Assembly: GCF_025399895.1 (NCBI RefSeq)
Contig: NZ_JAODUA010000001.1
Coordinates: 1,178,001 to 1,242,000 of the forward strand
Reading direction: 5' to 3'
Length of the DNA stretch: 64,000 bases
Origin: Streptomyces sp. ASQP_92
GTDB lineage: Bacteria > Actinomycetota > Actinomycetes > Streptomycetales > Streptomycetaceae
Position 1 is the stretch's first letter. Each line of letters starts with the position of its first letter. The notes below the pieces were generated by a model. It saw only the letters and a program-made list of their open reading frames with translations. It was not told the origin of the DNA and did not search any database. Below are positions 36,661-44,104 of this stretch, in pieces. A program made the translations under genes and the position numbers.

Positions 36661-37278
36661 ATGCGCAGCAAGAACAGACGGCTGTCCGCCCTCACCCTCG
36701 TGGTGGCGGCCCTGTTTGCCGCCCCCACGGCAACAGCCACCGCCGCCCCGCACAGCGACAAGCCGGTGCCCTCCGCAGCCGCCGCGGCGAGCGCTGCCGG
36801 TTCCAAGCGCCTCAACATCACCATGCAGGCGCAGCAGAAGGACAACTGGTGCTGGGCCGGCAGCGGAAACACCATCGCCACCTGGTTCGGCCGCTCGTAC
36901 ACCCAGAACCAGTTCTGCAACGCCGCGTTCGGCCGGACGCAGGGCTACGACTGCCCCAACTGGCAGGCGAACCTGGGCAATGTGCAGAACGCCCTGGACT
37001 GGGCGGGCATCAACCCGGGCTCGTATGTGACCGGTTGGCTGCGCTACTCGACCGTGCAGACCGAGATCAACAACAACCGTCCGATCGAGACCCGCATCCA
37101 GTGGTCCAGCGGCGGCGGTCACATGCACGTCGTGTACGGCTACGACGACGCCAACAGCTGGGTGTACTGGGGCGATCCCTGGCCCTCCAGCACCCGCTAC
37201 AACTGGGCGTCGCACGACTGGTACGTGAACAACAACTCCTTCTCCTGGACCCACTCGCTGTACCGGATCGGGGCGTGA
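36661..37278 (+). CDS. Secreted papain-like cysteine protease (C70/AvrRpt2-like)
   Basis: A 205-residue exported protein. The signal peptide is MRSKNRRLSALTLVVAAL with a cleavage site near ATATAAP (about residue 29). The mature enzyme has the catalytic Cys in QQKDNWCWAGSGNTIA (about residues 58-73), the oxyanion Gln just before it, the catalytic His in SGGGHMHVVYGY (about 157-168), and an Asp in YWGDPWP as the third triad residue. This arrangement resembles family C70/C39-like proteases, which cut peptides outside the cell. Extra cysteines (FCNAAF, YDCPNW) probably form a disulfide. ATG 36661 follows GGGAGGAA. It overlaps the next gene by four bases if the GTG start there is used. Confidence 0.82.
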   Translation: MRSKNRRLSALTLVVAALFAAPTATATAAPHSDKPVPSAAAAASAAGSKRLNITMQAQQKDNWCWAGSGNTIATWFGRSYTQNQFCNAAFGRTQGYDCPNWQANLGNVQNALDWAGINPGSYVTGWLRYSTVQTEINNNRPIETRIQWSSGGGHMHVVYGYDDANSWVYWGDPWPSSTRYNWASHDWYVNNNSFSWTHSLYRIGA

Positions 37279-38081
37279 CGACGATGAAGGTGACCCGCCT
37301 CGCACCCGTGACCGCCGCCGTCGCGCTCCTCGGTCTCGCGGCCCCCCACGCCGTCGCCGACCAGGTGCCGAACGCCTCCGCGCAGTCGAAGGCCGCGGCC
37401 CGCCAGGCCGCGTCCGCACCCACCACCCTCTCCACGCTCTCCCGCTTCTTCGCCCGGGACGGCAAGGTGGCGCTCACGGCCGTCGCCCCGCACATCGAGG
37501 GCGACGCGGTGCCCGTGTACACGCTCTCGCCGGGGTTCGTGGCGGGCACGGCGGGCGCCCCCGTCGCGCAGCTCGAATACCTCGCCTCCACGGCCGTCGC
37601 CTCCGACGGCCGCAAGGCCTCGCTGTGGACCGTCCCCCAGGGCTCGTCCTGGAAGGTGGTCAACATAGCCACCGGCGACGACGAGTCCCGTTACGCCGCG
37701 GCCGGCGCCGCGAAACTCCCCGGCGGCACCGTGTTCCAGGAGCCGCAGATCAACGCCTGGTACGTGACGAAGGACAGCGAGGTGCTGCCGCTCGACGAGG
37801 ACGCCGTCAAGGCGATCGGCGCGGGCGGCACCAGCCTCGCCGGCTACCACCAGCGCGTCCTGCGGGCGTACGGGGACAAGCTGCCGGGGTCGGCGTACGA
37901 CAGGTCGGGCAAGGCGGGCGGGTATGCCGGGCCCGCCGAGGCCGCGGGGGTCACCCGGGCGGCCGTCGCCGGAGGCGACACCGCTCTGGCCCCGGTGTCC
38001 GCCGTGGCCGGGGCGGGGCTGGCGCTCGGTCTGCTGGGCACGGCGTGGCGTCGCCGTCGGCGCGCGGCGGGGCGGGTGTAG
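37275..38081 (+). CDS. Exported, membrane-anchored partner protein of the protease
   Basis: A 268-residue protein. GTG 37275 overlaps the protease stop (GTGA), giving translational coupling; ATG 37284 is the alternative. An N-terminal signal peptide (MKVTRLAPVTAAVALLG, cleavage near AVADQ) is followed by an extracellular domain of about 190 residues of unknown fold (VYTLSPGFVAGTAGAPVAQ, WTVPQGSSWKVVNIATGDDE). It ends in a hydrophobic segment (SAVAGAGLALGLLGTAW) and an arginine-rich tail (RRRRRAAGRV). There is no LPxTG motif, so the C-terminus probably stays as a membrane anchor with the body outside. I do not recognise the family. Tight coupling to the protease suggests it is its inhibitor, substrate or chaperone. 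Confidence 0.7.
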   Translation: MTTMKVTRLAPVTAAVALLGLAAPHAVADQVPNASAQSKAAARQAASAPTTLSTLSRFFARDGKVALTAVAPHIEGDAVPVYTLSPGFVAGTAGAPVAQLEYLASTAVASDGRKASLWTVPQGSSWKVVNIATGDDESRYAAAGAAKLPGGTVFQEPQINAWYVTKDSEVLPLDEDAVKAIGAGGTSLAGYHQRVLRAYGDKLPGSAYDRSGKAGGYAGPAEAAGVTRAAVAGGDTALAPVSAVAGAGLALGLLGTAWRRRRRAAGRV

Positions 38082-38087
38082 CGGCCG

Positions 38088-38127
38088 GGGCCGGTGCGGG
38101 GCCCGACGCCGCGCCCCGCACCGGCCC
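38088..38127 (+). terminator. Strong hairpin after the protease operon
   Basis: GGGCCGGTGCGGGGC (38088-38102) pairs perfectly with GCCCCGCACCGGCCC (38113-38127) over 15 bp, seven bases after the stop codon. Confidence 0.8.
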
Positions 38128-38218
38128 ATCCCTCCCGCCCGGCCCCGGCCCGCCCCTCCCGCCCGTGCCCCGGCGGGCCCCGACCTGCGCGTTCCGCCCC
38201 CTGACCGCCTTTCGCCCG

Positions 38219-38440
38219 TCCACCGTGGGTCGCTGGTCGCGCAGTTCCTCGCGCCCCTGGAACCCGCTTTCGTCCTTGCACCGTGGGTGGCTGGTCGCGC
38301 AGTTCCTCGCGCCCCCAAAACCGCTTTCACCTGTCCACCGTGGGTGGCTGGTCGCGCAGTTCCCCGCGCCCCTGAAGCCTGCTCCTGTCTGCGGGCCGTG
38401 GTCGCTTCTCGCGCAGTTCCTCGCGCCCCTTGATTACTTG
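38219..38440. repeat. 58-base tandem repeat with GGTCGCGCAGTTCCTCGCG core
   Basis: Four near-identical units (starts near 38219, 38278, 38336, and a divergent one near 38393), each with CACCGTGGGTGGCTGGTCGC followed by GCAGTTCCTCGCGCCCC. A fifth isolated copy of the core lies at about 38608. The core is, from memory, a frequent Streptomyces intergenic repeat. The whole gap 38082-38874 holds only the terminator, these repeats and the next family. Confidence 0.85.
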
Positions 38441-38497
38441 GTGCTGGGCTCCATCGACCCCCTCAGGCTGTAACTGCTCGGTGCCGGCCCATGTGGG

Positions 38498-38840
38498 CAT
38501 CCTCAGCCCGTCCGGCGATTGAGGACGAGCGCCCTTTAGGCGCGAACGGGGTCTGGGGCGGAGCCCCAGGAGGCCGGTCTCCATCCTCGGGCCGTGCGTG
38601 GGCTGGTCGCGCAGTTCCCCGCGCCCCTGGCAGGACAGGTGCCGGCCCGCATCGGCTTCTTCAGCCCGGCCGGCGGTTGAGGGCGCAGGCCCGCATGGGA
38701 GCCATTGGCACCCGGCGATTGGGGACGCAGGGCCGGTGCGGGCCGGCAAAGGCCGCCTCAGCCCGGCCGGCGGTTGGGGGCGAGCGCGTTCGAGGTGTGA
38801 GCGGGGGCTGGGGCGGAGGCCCAGAGGGGCCGGGAGCGGC
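38498..38840. repeat. Second dispersed intergenic repeat family upstream of uvrC
   Basis: Copies of CCGGCG(A/G)TTGAGGACGAG-like sequence, with trailing GGGGTCTGGGGCGGAGCC, occur at about 38510, 38669, 38713 and 38764. The first and last are the longest. They resemble the dispersed CAGCCCGTCCGGCG-type intergenic repeats of Streptomyces. No coding potential is seen, and the repeat ends just before the uvrC damage promoter. Confidence 0.7.
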
Positions 38841-38844
38841 TGGG

Positions 38845-38867
38845 TTGTCAGCGGCCGCCAGTAGGGT
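38845..38867 (+). promoter_or_regulatory. RecA-NDp/PafBC-type damage promoter of uvrC
   Basis: TTGTCAGCG (38845-38853, one mismatch), eight bases, TAGGGT (38862-38867), seven bases, ATG 38875. It is leaderless, as at uvrB and ogt. Confidence 0.8.
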
Positions 38868-38874
38868 GGTGGCC

Positions 38875-41001
38875 ATGGCAGACCCCTCCAGCTACCGCCC
38901 CAAGCCGGGACAGATCCCCGACTCGCCGGGGGTCTACAAATTCCGCGACGAACACCGCCGGGTGATCTACGTCGGGAAGGCGAAGTCCCTGCGCCAGCGG
39001 CTCGCCAACTACTTCCAGCCGTTGACGAGTCTGCACCCGCGCACGGCCACGATGGTCACCACGGCCGCCTCCGTGGAGTGGACCGTCGTCGCCACCGAAG
39101 TCGAGGCGCTCCAGCTCGAATACTCCTGGATCAAGGAGTTCGACCCGCGCTTCAACGTCAAGTACCGCGACGACAAGAGCTACCCCTATCTCGCGGTGAC
39201 GATGAACGAGGAGTTCCCGCGCGTCCAGGTCATGCGCGGCGCCAAGAAGAAGGGCGTGCGCTACTTCGGCCCCTACGGGCACGCCTGGGCGATCCGCGAG
39301 ACCGTCGACCTGATGCTGCGCGTCTTCCCGGTCCGCACCTGCTCGGCGGGCGTCTTCAAGCGCTCGGCCCAGATCGGCCGCCCCTGTCTGCTCGGCTACA
39401 TCGGCAAGTGCGCGGCCCCCTGCGTCGGCCGCGTCACCCCCGAGGAACACCGCGAACTGGCCGAGGATTTCAGCGACTTCATGGCGGGCCGCACCGGCAC
39501 CTACCTGCGCCGCGTCGAGCAGCAGATGATGGCCGCGGCCGAGGACATGGAGTACGAGCGGGCGGCCCGGCTCCGGGACGACCTCGGGGCGCTCAGGAAG
39601 GCCCTGGAGAAGAACGCGATCGTCTTCAACGACGCCACCGACGCCGACCTCATCGCGGTCGCCGAGGACGAGCTGGAGGCGGCCGTCCAGATCTTCCACG
39701 TGCGCGGCGGCCGGGTGCGCGGCCAGCGCGGCTGGGTCACCGACAAGGTGGAGGCGGTGGACACCGCGGGCCTGGTCGAGCACGCGCTCCAGCAGCTCTA
39801 CGGCGAGGAGACCGGCGACTCCGTACCCAAGGAGGTCCTGGTTCCCGCGCTCCCCGAGGACATGGACGCGGTGAGCGGCTGGCTGGCGAGCCGGCGCGGC
39901 TCGGCCGTCTCGCTGCGCATCCCCCAGCGCGGCGACAAGAAGGCGCTGATGGTGACGGTCGCCCGCAACGCCCAGCAGGCCCTGGTGCTGCACAAGACCA
40001 AGCGCGCCTCGGACCTGACGACGCGCTCGCGGGCCCTGGAGGAGATCGCCACTGCCCTGGAGCTGGACAGCGCGCCCCTGCGCATCGAGTGCTTCGACAT
40101 CTCCCACCTCCAGGGTGACGACGTGGTGGCCTCGATGGTCGTCTTCGAGGACGGCCTCGCCCGCAAGAGCGAGTACCGGCGCTTCCAGATCAAGGGCTTC
40201 GAGGGCCAGGACGACGTCCGGTCCATGCACGAGGTGATCAGCCGCCGCTTCAAGCGCTATCTGTCGGAGAAGGCGCGCACGGGGGAGTGGGTCGAGGAGG
40301 AGAGCCAGGACGGCGCGGACATGCCCGGCCAGGTCGCGGACGAACTGCCGGACGCGTCCGGCCGGGCTCCCCTCGGGCCCACGGACGCGCCGGACCGGGG
40401 CGTCCCCTGCGAGCCGGCGGCCCCCGTGTCCGCCCCGCCGCCGGGCGAGGTGTCCGCGTTCCAGGACGAGGACGGCCGCCCCAAGCGCTTCGCCTACCCG
40501 CCCCAGCTCCTGGTCGTCGACGGCGGCCGGCCCCAGGTCGCCGCCGCCAAGCGGGCCCTGGACGAGCTGGGCATCGACGACATCGCCGTATGCGGCCTCG
40601 CCAAGCGGCTCGAAGAGGTCTGGGTGCCCGAGGAGGACGACCCGGTGGTGCTGCCCCGCTCCAGCGAGGGGCTCTACCTCCTCCAGCGGGTGCGTGACGA
40701 GGCTCACCGCTTCGCCATCACCTACCAGCGGGCCAAACGGACGAAGCGCTTCAAGGCGGGGCCGCTGGACGCGGTGCCCGGCCTCGGCGACACCCGCAAG
40801 CATGCTCTGATCAAGCATTTCGGCTCGGTGAAGAGGCTCCGGTCGGCGACAATCGACGAGATCTGCGAGGTCCCCGGCATAGGCCGCAAGACGGCCGAGA
40901 CCGTTGCCGCGGCCCTCGCCGAAGCGGTTCCGGCCGCGCCCGCCGTGAACACGGCGACAGGAGAGATCATTGAAGAGGACGACGGGGGCAGCACGACATG
41001 A
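38875..41001 (+). CDS. uvrC: Excinuclease ABC subunit C
   Basis: A 708-residue UvrC, the dual-incision nuclease of nucleotide excision repair. Domains in order: GIY-YIG nuclease ([20 protein letters not shown], about 15-34), a zinc/iron-type cysteine patch ([23 protein letters not shown]), the UVR motif for UvrB binding ([20 protein letters not shown]), the RNase-H-like endonuclease half ([19 protein letters not shown], with the DDE-type Asp; [18 protein letters not shown]), and tandem HhH motifs ([38 protein letters not shown]). A Pro/Glu-rich insertion of about 60 residues (470-530) interrupts the endonuclease half. ATG 38875 is set by the damage promoter. It heads the uvrC-rapZ-yvcK-whiA unit and overlaps rapZ by four bases. 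Confidence 0.97.
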   Translation: MADPSSYRPKPGQIPDSPGVYKFRDEHRRVIYVGKAKSLRQRLANYFQPLTSLHPRTATMVTTAASVEWTVVATEVEALQLEYSWIKEFDPRFNVKYRDDKSYPYLAVTMNEEFPRVQVMRGAKKKGVRYFGPYGHAWAIRETVDLMLRVFPVRTCSAGVFKRSAQIGRPCLLGYIGKCAAPCVGRVTPEEHRELAEDFSDFMAGRTGTYLRRVEQQMMAAAEDMEYERAARLRDDLGALRKALEKNAIVFNDATDADLIAVAEDELEAAVQIFHVRGGRVRGQRGWVTDKVEAVDTAGLVEHALQQLYGEETGDSVPKEVLVPALPEDMDAVSGWLASRRGSAVSLRIPQRGDKKALMVTVARNAQQALVLHKTKRASDLTTRSRALEEIATALELDSAPLRIECFDISHLQGDDVVASMVVFEDGLARKSEYRRFQIKGFEGQDDVRSMHEVISRRFKRYLSEKARTGEWVEEESQDGADMPGQVADELPDASGRAPLGPTDAPDRGVPCEPAAPVSAPPPGEVSAFQDEDGRPKRFAYPPQLLVVDGGRPQVAAAKRALDELGIDDIAVCGLAKRLEEVWVPEEDDPVVLPRSSEGLYLLQRVRDEAHRFAITYQRAKRTKRFKAGPLDAVPGLGDTRKHALIKHFGSVKRLRSATIDEICEVPGIGRKTAETVAAALAEAVPAAPAVNTATGEIIEEDDGGSTT

Positions 41002-41942
41002 CTGACCAGCACGAAGAAGACCGAGACGCGGGAGTAGACGTGAGTACGGGCACGACGATCGAGGCCGGCGGGGCCGATACGCCCATCCCCGAGCTGGTGA
41101 TCATCTCCGGTATGTCCGGCGCCGGGCGCAGCACCGCTGCCAAGTGCCTGGAGGACCTCGGCTGGTTCGTCGTCGACAACCTGCCGCCCGCGCTGATCCC
41201 CACCATGGTGGAGCTCGGCGCCCGCTCCCAGGGCAACGTGGCGCGCATCGCCGTCGTGGTCGACGTGCGCGGCCGCAGGTTCTTCGACAACCTCCGCGAG
41301 TCGCTCGCCGACCTCGACGCGAAGGAGGTGACCCGCAGGATCGTCTTCCTGGAGTCCTCCGACGACGCCCTGGTGCGCCGCTTCGAGTCGGTGCGCCGCC
41401 CGCACCCCCTCCAGGGCGACGGCCGCATCGTCGACGGCATCGCCGCCGAGCGCGACCTGCTGCGCGAGCTGCGCGGCGACGCCGACCTGGTGATCGACAC
41501 CTCCAGCCTCAACGTCCATGAGCTGCGCGCCAAGATGGACGCCCAGTTCGCGGGCGACGAGGAGCCGGAGCTGCGCGCCACCGTCATGTCGTTCGGCTAC
41601 AAGTACGGCCTGCCGGTCGACGCGGACCTGGTCGTCGACTGCCGCTTCCTGCCCAACCCGCACTGGGTGCCGGAGCTGCGTCCCTACACCGGCCTCAACG
41701 AGGAGGTGTCGGGCTATGTCTTCGGGCAGCCGGGCGCCAAGGAGTTCCTCGACCAGTACACCGAGCTGCTCCAGCTCATCGCCGCGGGCTACCGCCGCGA
41801 GGGCAAGCGGTACGTGACGATCGCGGTCGGCTGCACCGGCGGCAAGCACCGCTCGGTCGCCATGTCCGAGAAGCTCGCCGCCCGCCTGGCCTCCGAGGGG
41901 ATCGAGACCGTCGTCGTCCACCGGGACATGGGGCGCGAGTGA
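40998..41942 (+). CDS. rapZ: RNase adapter protein RapZ / P-loop nucleotide-binding protein
   Basis: A 314-residue RapZ/YvcJ-family protein. In proteobacteria RapZ senses glucosamine-6-phosphate and guides RNase E; in Gram-positives YvcJ is a nucleotide-binding protein of less clear role. The P-loop is [20 protein letters not shown] (about residues 35-54), with arginine where lysine is usual. Other family parts: [65 protein letters not shown], and in the C-terminal domain [20 protein letters not shown], the ligand-binding GCTGGxHRSV signature. The first 30 residues are a disordered acidic extension. It overlaps uvrC (ATGA) and yvcK (GTGA), so the three are translated in a coupled way. Confidence 0.93.
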   Translation: MTDQHEEDRDAGVDVSTGTTIEAGGADTPIPELVIISGMSGAGRSTAAKCLEDLGWFVVDNLPPALIPTMVELGARSQGNVARIAVVVDVRGRRFFDNLRESLADLDAKEVTRRIVFLESSDDALVRRFESVRRPHPLQGDGRIVDGIAAERDLLRELRGDADLVIDTSSLNVHELRAKMDAQFAGDEEPELRATVMSFGYKYGLPVDADLVVDCRFLPNPHWVPELRPYTGLNEEVSGYVFGQPGAKEFLDQYTELLQLIAAGYRREGKRYVTIAVGCTGGKHRSVAMSEKLAARLASEGIETVVVHRDMGRE

Positions 41943-42961
41943 AGGTGTACCGCCGGCGCACCGCCGGGCCGGTGCTGCGCACCGGTCGCAAGCGGGGCGC
42001 CCAGCCCAAGGTCGTCGCGCTCGGCGGCGGCATGGGCCTGTCGGCCTCGCTCGCGGCCCTGCGCCGCATCACGGGCGACCTGACGGCCGTCGTCACCGTC
42101 GCCGACGACGGCGGCTCCAGCGGCCGGCTCCGCGAGGAACTCGGCGTGCTGCCACCGGGCGACCTGCGCAAGGCGCTGGCCGCGCTGTGCGGCGACGACG
42201 ACTGGGGCCAGACCTGGGCCCGGGTCATCCAGCACCGCTTCCAGTCCCAGGGCGAGCTGCACGAGCACGCGGTGGGCAACCTGTTGATCGTCGCCCTGTG
42301 GGAACAGCTCGGCGATCATGTGCAGGCCCTCGATCTGGTCGGGAAGCTGCTCGGCGCCCAGGGCCGGGTGCTTCCGATGTCGGCCGTGCCGCTGGAGCTC
42401 GAAGCCCTCGTACGGGGGCACGACGTGGCGCGCCCCGAGGACGTGGACACCGTGCGCGGGCAGGCCACGGTGGCGCTCACGCCCGGCGAGGTGCTCTCCG
42501 TGCAACTGGTCCCGCACGACCCGCCGGCCGTCCCCGAAGCGGTCGCCGCGGTGCTCGACGCGGACTGGGTGGTGCTCGGCCCGGGCTCCTGGTTCTCCTC
42601 CGTCATCCCGCATCTGATGGTCCCCGAACTGCTCGACGCGCTCACCGAGACCAAGGCCCGCAAGGTCCTCTCGCTGAACCTCGCGCCACAACCGGGTGAA
42701 ACCGATGGCTTCTCACCGCAGCGTCATTTGGAGGTTTTGGGACGACACGCCCCTAAACTCGCCTTCGACGTGGTGCTGGCCGATGTGGCCGCCGTGCCCG
42801 ACCGGGGGAGCCTGACCGAAGCCGCGAAACGGCTCGGAGCCGAGGTCGAGCTGGCGCCCGTGGCCAGGCCCGATGGTTCTCCGAAGCACGATCCGGAGCT
42901 GTTGGCCGCCGCGTACGACCGTATTTTTCGGATGCATGGAAGGATCGGCCCATGGCGATGA
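41939..42961 (+). CDS. yvcK: YvcK-family (gluconeogenesis factor / UDP-GlcNAc-binding) protein
   Basis: A 340-residue member of the CofD/YvcK family. In Bacillus it binds UDP-sugars and is needed for growth and cell-wall homeostasis on gluconeogenic carbon. Motifs: [17 protein letters not shown] (about 23-39), [20 protein letters not shown] (about 50-69), [51 protein letters not shown], and [13 protein letters not shown]. It starts with GTG 41939, overlapping the rapZ stop, and its end overlaps whiA by ten bases. The fixed rapZ-yvcK-whiA order is widespread in Gram-positive bacteria and supports the names. Confidence 0.94.
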   Translation: MKVYRRRTAGPVLRTGRKRGAQPKVVALGGGMGLSASLAALRRITGDLTAVVTVADDGGSSGRLREELGVLPPGDLRKALAALCGDDDWGQTWARVIQHRFQSQGELHEHAVGNLLIVALWEQLGDHVQALDLVGKLLGAQGRVLPMSAVPLELEALVRGHDVARPEDVDTVRGQATVALTPGEVLSVQLVPHDPPAVPEAVAAVLDADWVVLGPGSWFSSVIPHLMVPELLDALTETKARKVLSLNLAPQPGETDGFSPQRHLEVLGRHAPKLAFDVVLADVAAVPDRGSLTEAAKRLGAEVELAPVARPDGSPKHDPELLAAAYDRIFRMHGRIGPWR

Positions 42962-43941
42962 CGCCGGCGGTGAAGGACGAGATTTCCCGGCTGCCCGTCA
43001 CCCGGACCTGCTGCAGGAAGGCGGAGGTCTCGGCGATTCTTCGATTCGCGGGCGGGCTGCACCTGGTGAGCGGCCGCATTGTGATCGAGGCGGAGCTGGA
43101 CACCGCGATGGCGGCGCGCCGGCTCAAGCGGGACATTCTGGAGATCTTCGGGCACAGCTCCGAGCTGATCGTGATGGCCCCGGGCGGCCTGCGCAGAGGC
43201 TCACGCTTCGTCGTACGGGTCGTGGCGGGCGGCGATCAGCTGGCGCGCCAGACCGGTCTCGTCGACGGCCGCGGCCGTCCCATCCGCGGCCTGCCGCCCC
43301 AGGTGGTCTCGGGGGCCACCTGTGACGCCGAGGCCGCCTGGCGCGGCGCGTTCCTGGCGCACGGCTCGCTGACCGAGCCGGGCCGCTCCTCGTCCCTCGA
43401 GGTGACCTGCCCGGGCCCGGAGGCGGCCCTCGCCCTGGTCGGTGCCGCCCGGCGGCTCCAGATCGCGGCCAAGGCACGCGAGGTCCGCGGTGTGGACCGG
43501 GTGGTCGTGCGGGACGGCGACGCGATCGGCGCGCTGCTCACCCGGCTCGGCGCGCACGAGTCGGTGCTGGCCTGGGAGGAGCGGCGGATGCGCCGCGAGG
43601 TCCGGGCCACCGCCAACCGCCTCGCCAACTTCGACGACGCCAACCTGCGCCGTTCGGCGCGGGCCGCGGTCGCCGCCGGGGCCCGCGTCCAGCGCGCCCT
43701 GGAGATCCTCGCCGAGGAGGTCCCCGAGCACCTCGCGGCGGCGGGCCGGCTGCGCATGGAGCACAAGCAGGCCTCCCTGGAGGAACTGGGCGCGCTCGCC
43801 GACCCGCCGCTGACCAAGGACGCGGTCGCGGGCCGGATCCGCCGCCTGCTCGCGATGGCCGACAAGCGGGCCCAGGACCTGGGGATCCCCGGGACGGAGT
43901 CCAATCTGACGGAGGAGATGGCGGACGGCCTGGTCGGCTGA
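42952..43941 (+). CDS. whiA: Sporulation transcription factor WhiA
   Basis: A 329-residue WhiA, a bipartite DNA-binding protein needed with WhiB to stop aerial growth and start sporulation septation in Streptomyces. The N-terminal LAGLIDADG homing-endonuclease-like region includes [22 protein letters not shown] (written as [18 protein letters not shown] then RKAE) and [18 protein letters not shown], then [20 protein letters not shown]. The C-terminal helix-turn-helix includes [19 protein letters not shown] and [20 protein letters not shown]. The catalytic acidic residues of homing nucleases are not retained, as is known for WhiA. It overlaps yvcK by ten bases and ends the operon before a strong terminator. 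Confidence 0.97.
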   Translation: MAMTPAVKDEISRLPVTRTCCRKAEVSAILRFAGGLHLVSGRIVIEAELDTAMAARRLKRDILEIFGHSSELIVMAPGGLRRGSRFVVRVVAGGDQLARQTGLVDGRGRPIRGLPPQVVSGATCDAEAAWRGAFLAHGSLTEPGRSSSLEVTCPGPEAALALVGAARRLQIAAKAREVRGVDRVVVRDGDAIGALLTRLGAHESVLAWEERRMRREVRATANRLANFDDANLRRSARAAVAAGARVQRALEILAEEVPEHLAAAGRLRMEHKQASLEELGALADPPLTKDAVAGRIRRLLAMADKRAQDLGIPGTESNLTEEMADGLVG

Positions 43942-43967
43942 GCCGCCACCGTCCTCAACTCGCTTCG

Positions 43968-44002
43968 ACCGGCGCCCACTTGACGGGCGCCGGTCTCGTT
44001 TT
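43968..44002 (+). terminator. Terminator of the uvrC-rapZ-yvcK-whiA operon
   Basis: ACCGGCGCCC (43968-43977) and GGGCGCCGGT (43985-43994) form a perfect 10-bp stem with a seven-base loop, followed by CTCGTTTTCC. It is one of the few terminators here with a T-run. Confidence 0.88.
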
Positions 44003-44032
44003 CCGGCCGCGTCCGCGAAGGCCCCCGCGCTA

Positions 44033-44061
44033 TTGACATGATCATGAACTGTCATGAGCCT
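44033..44061 (+). promoter_or_regulatory. Promoter with embedded palindrome for the M14 peptidase gene
   Basis: A perfect -35 TTGACA (44033-44038), 17-base spacer and a weak -10 GAGCCT (44056-44061). The perfect palindrome CATGATCATG (44037-44046) overlaps the -35 and spacer, and outer arms TGACA (44034) and TGTCA (44050) extend it. A regulator bound here would block polymerase. Confidence 0.55.
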
Positions 44062-44104
44062 GGCGTCTGTCCACTTTCGTGGCAGACAACAGCAAGGGGG
44101 GCTC

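Noticed and set aside
38082..38874. Protein-coding extension upstream of uvrC
   Set aside because: The in-frame upstream codons cover dispersed repeats, and the damage promoter with its -10 seven bases before ATG 38875 fixes the start.
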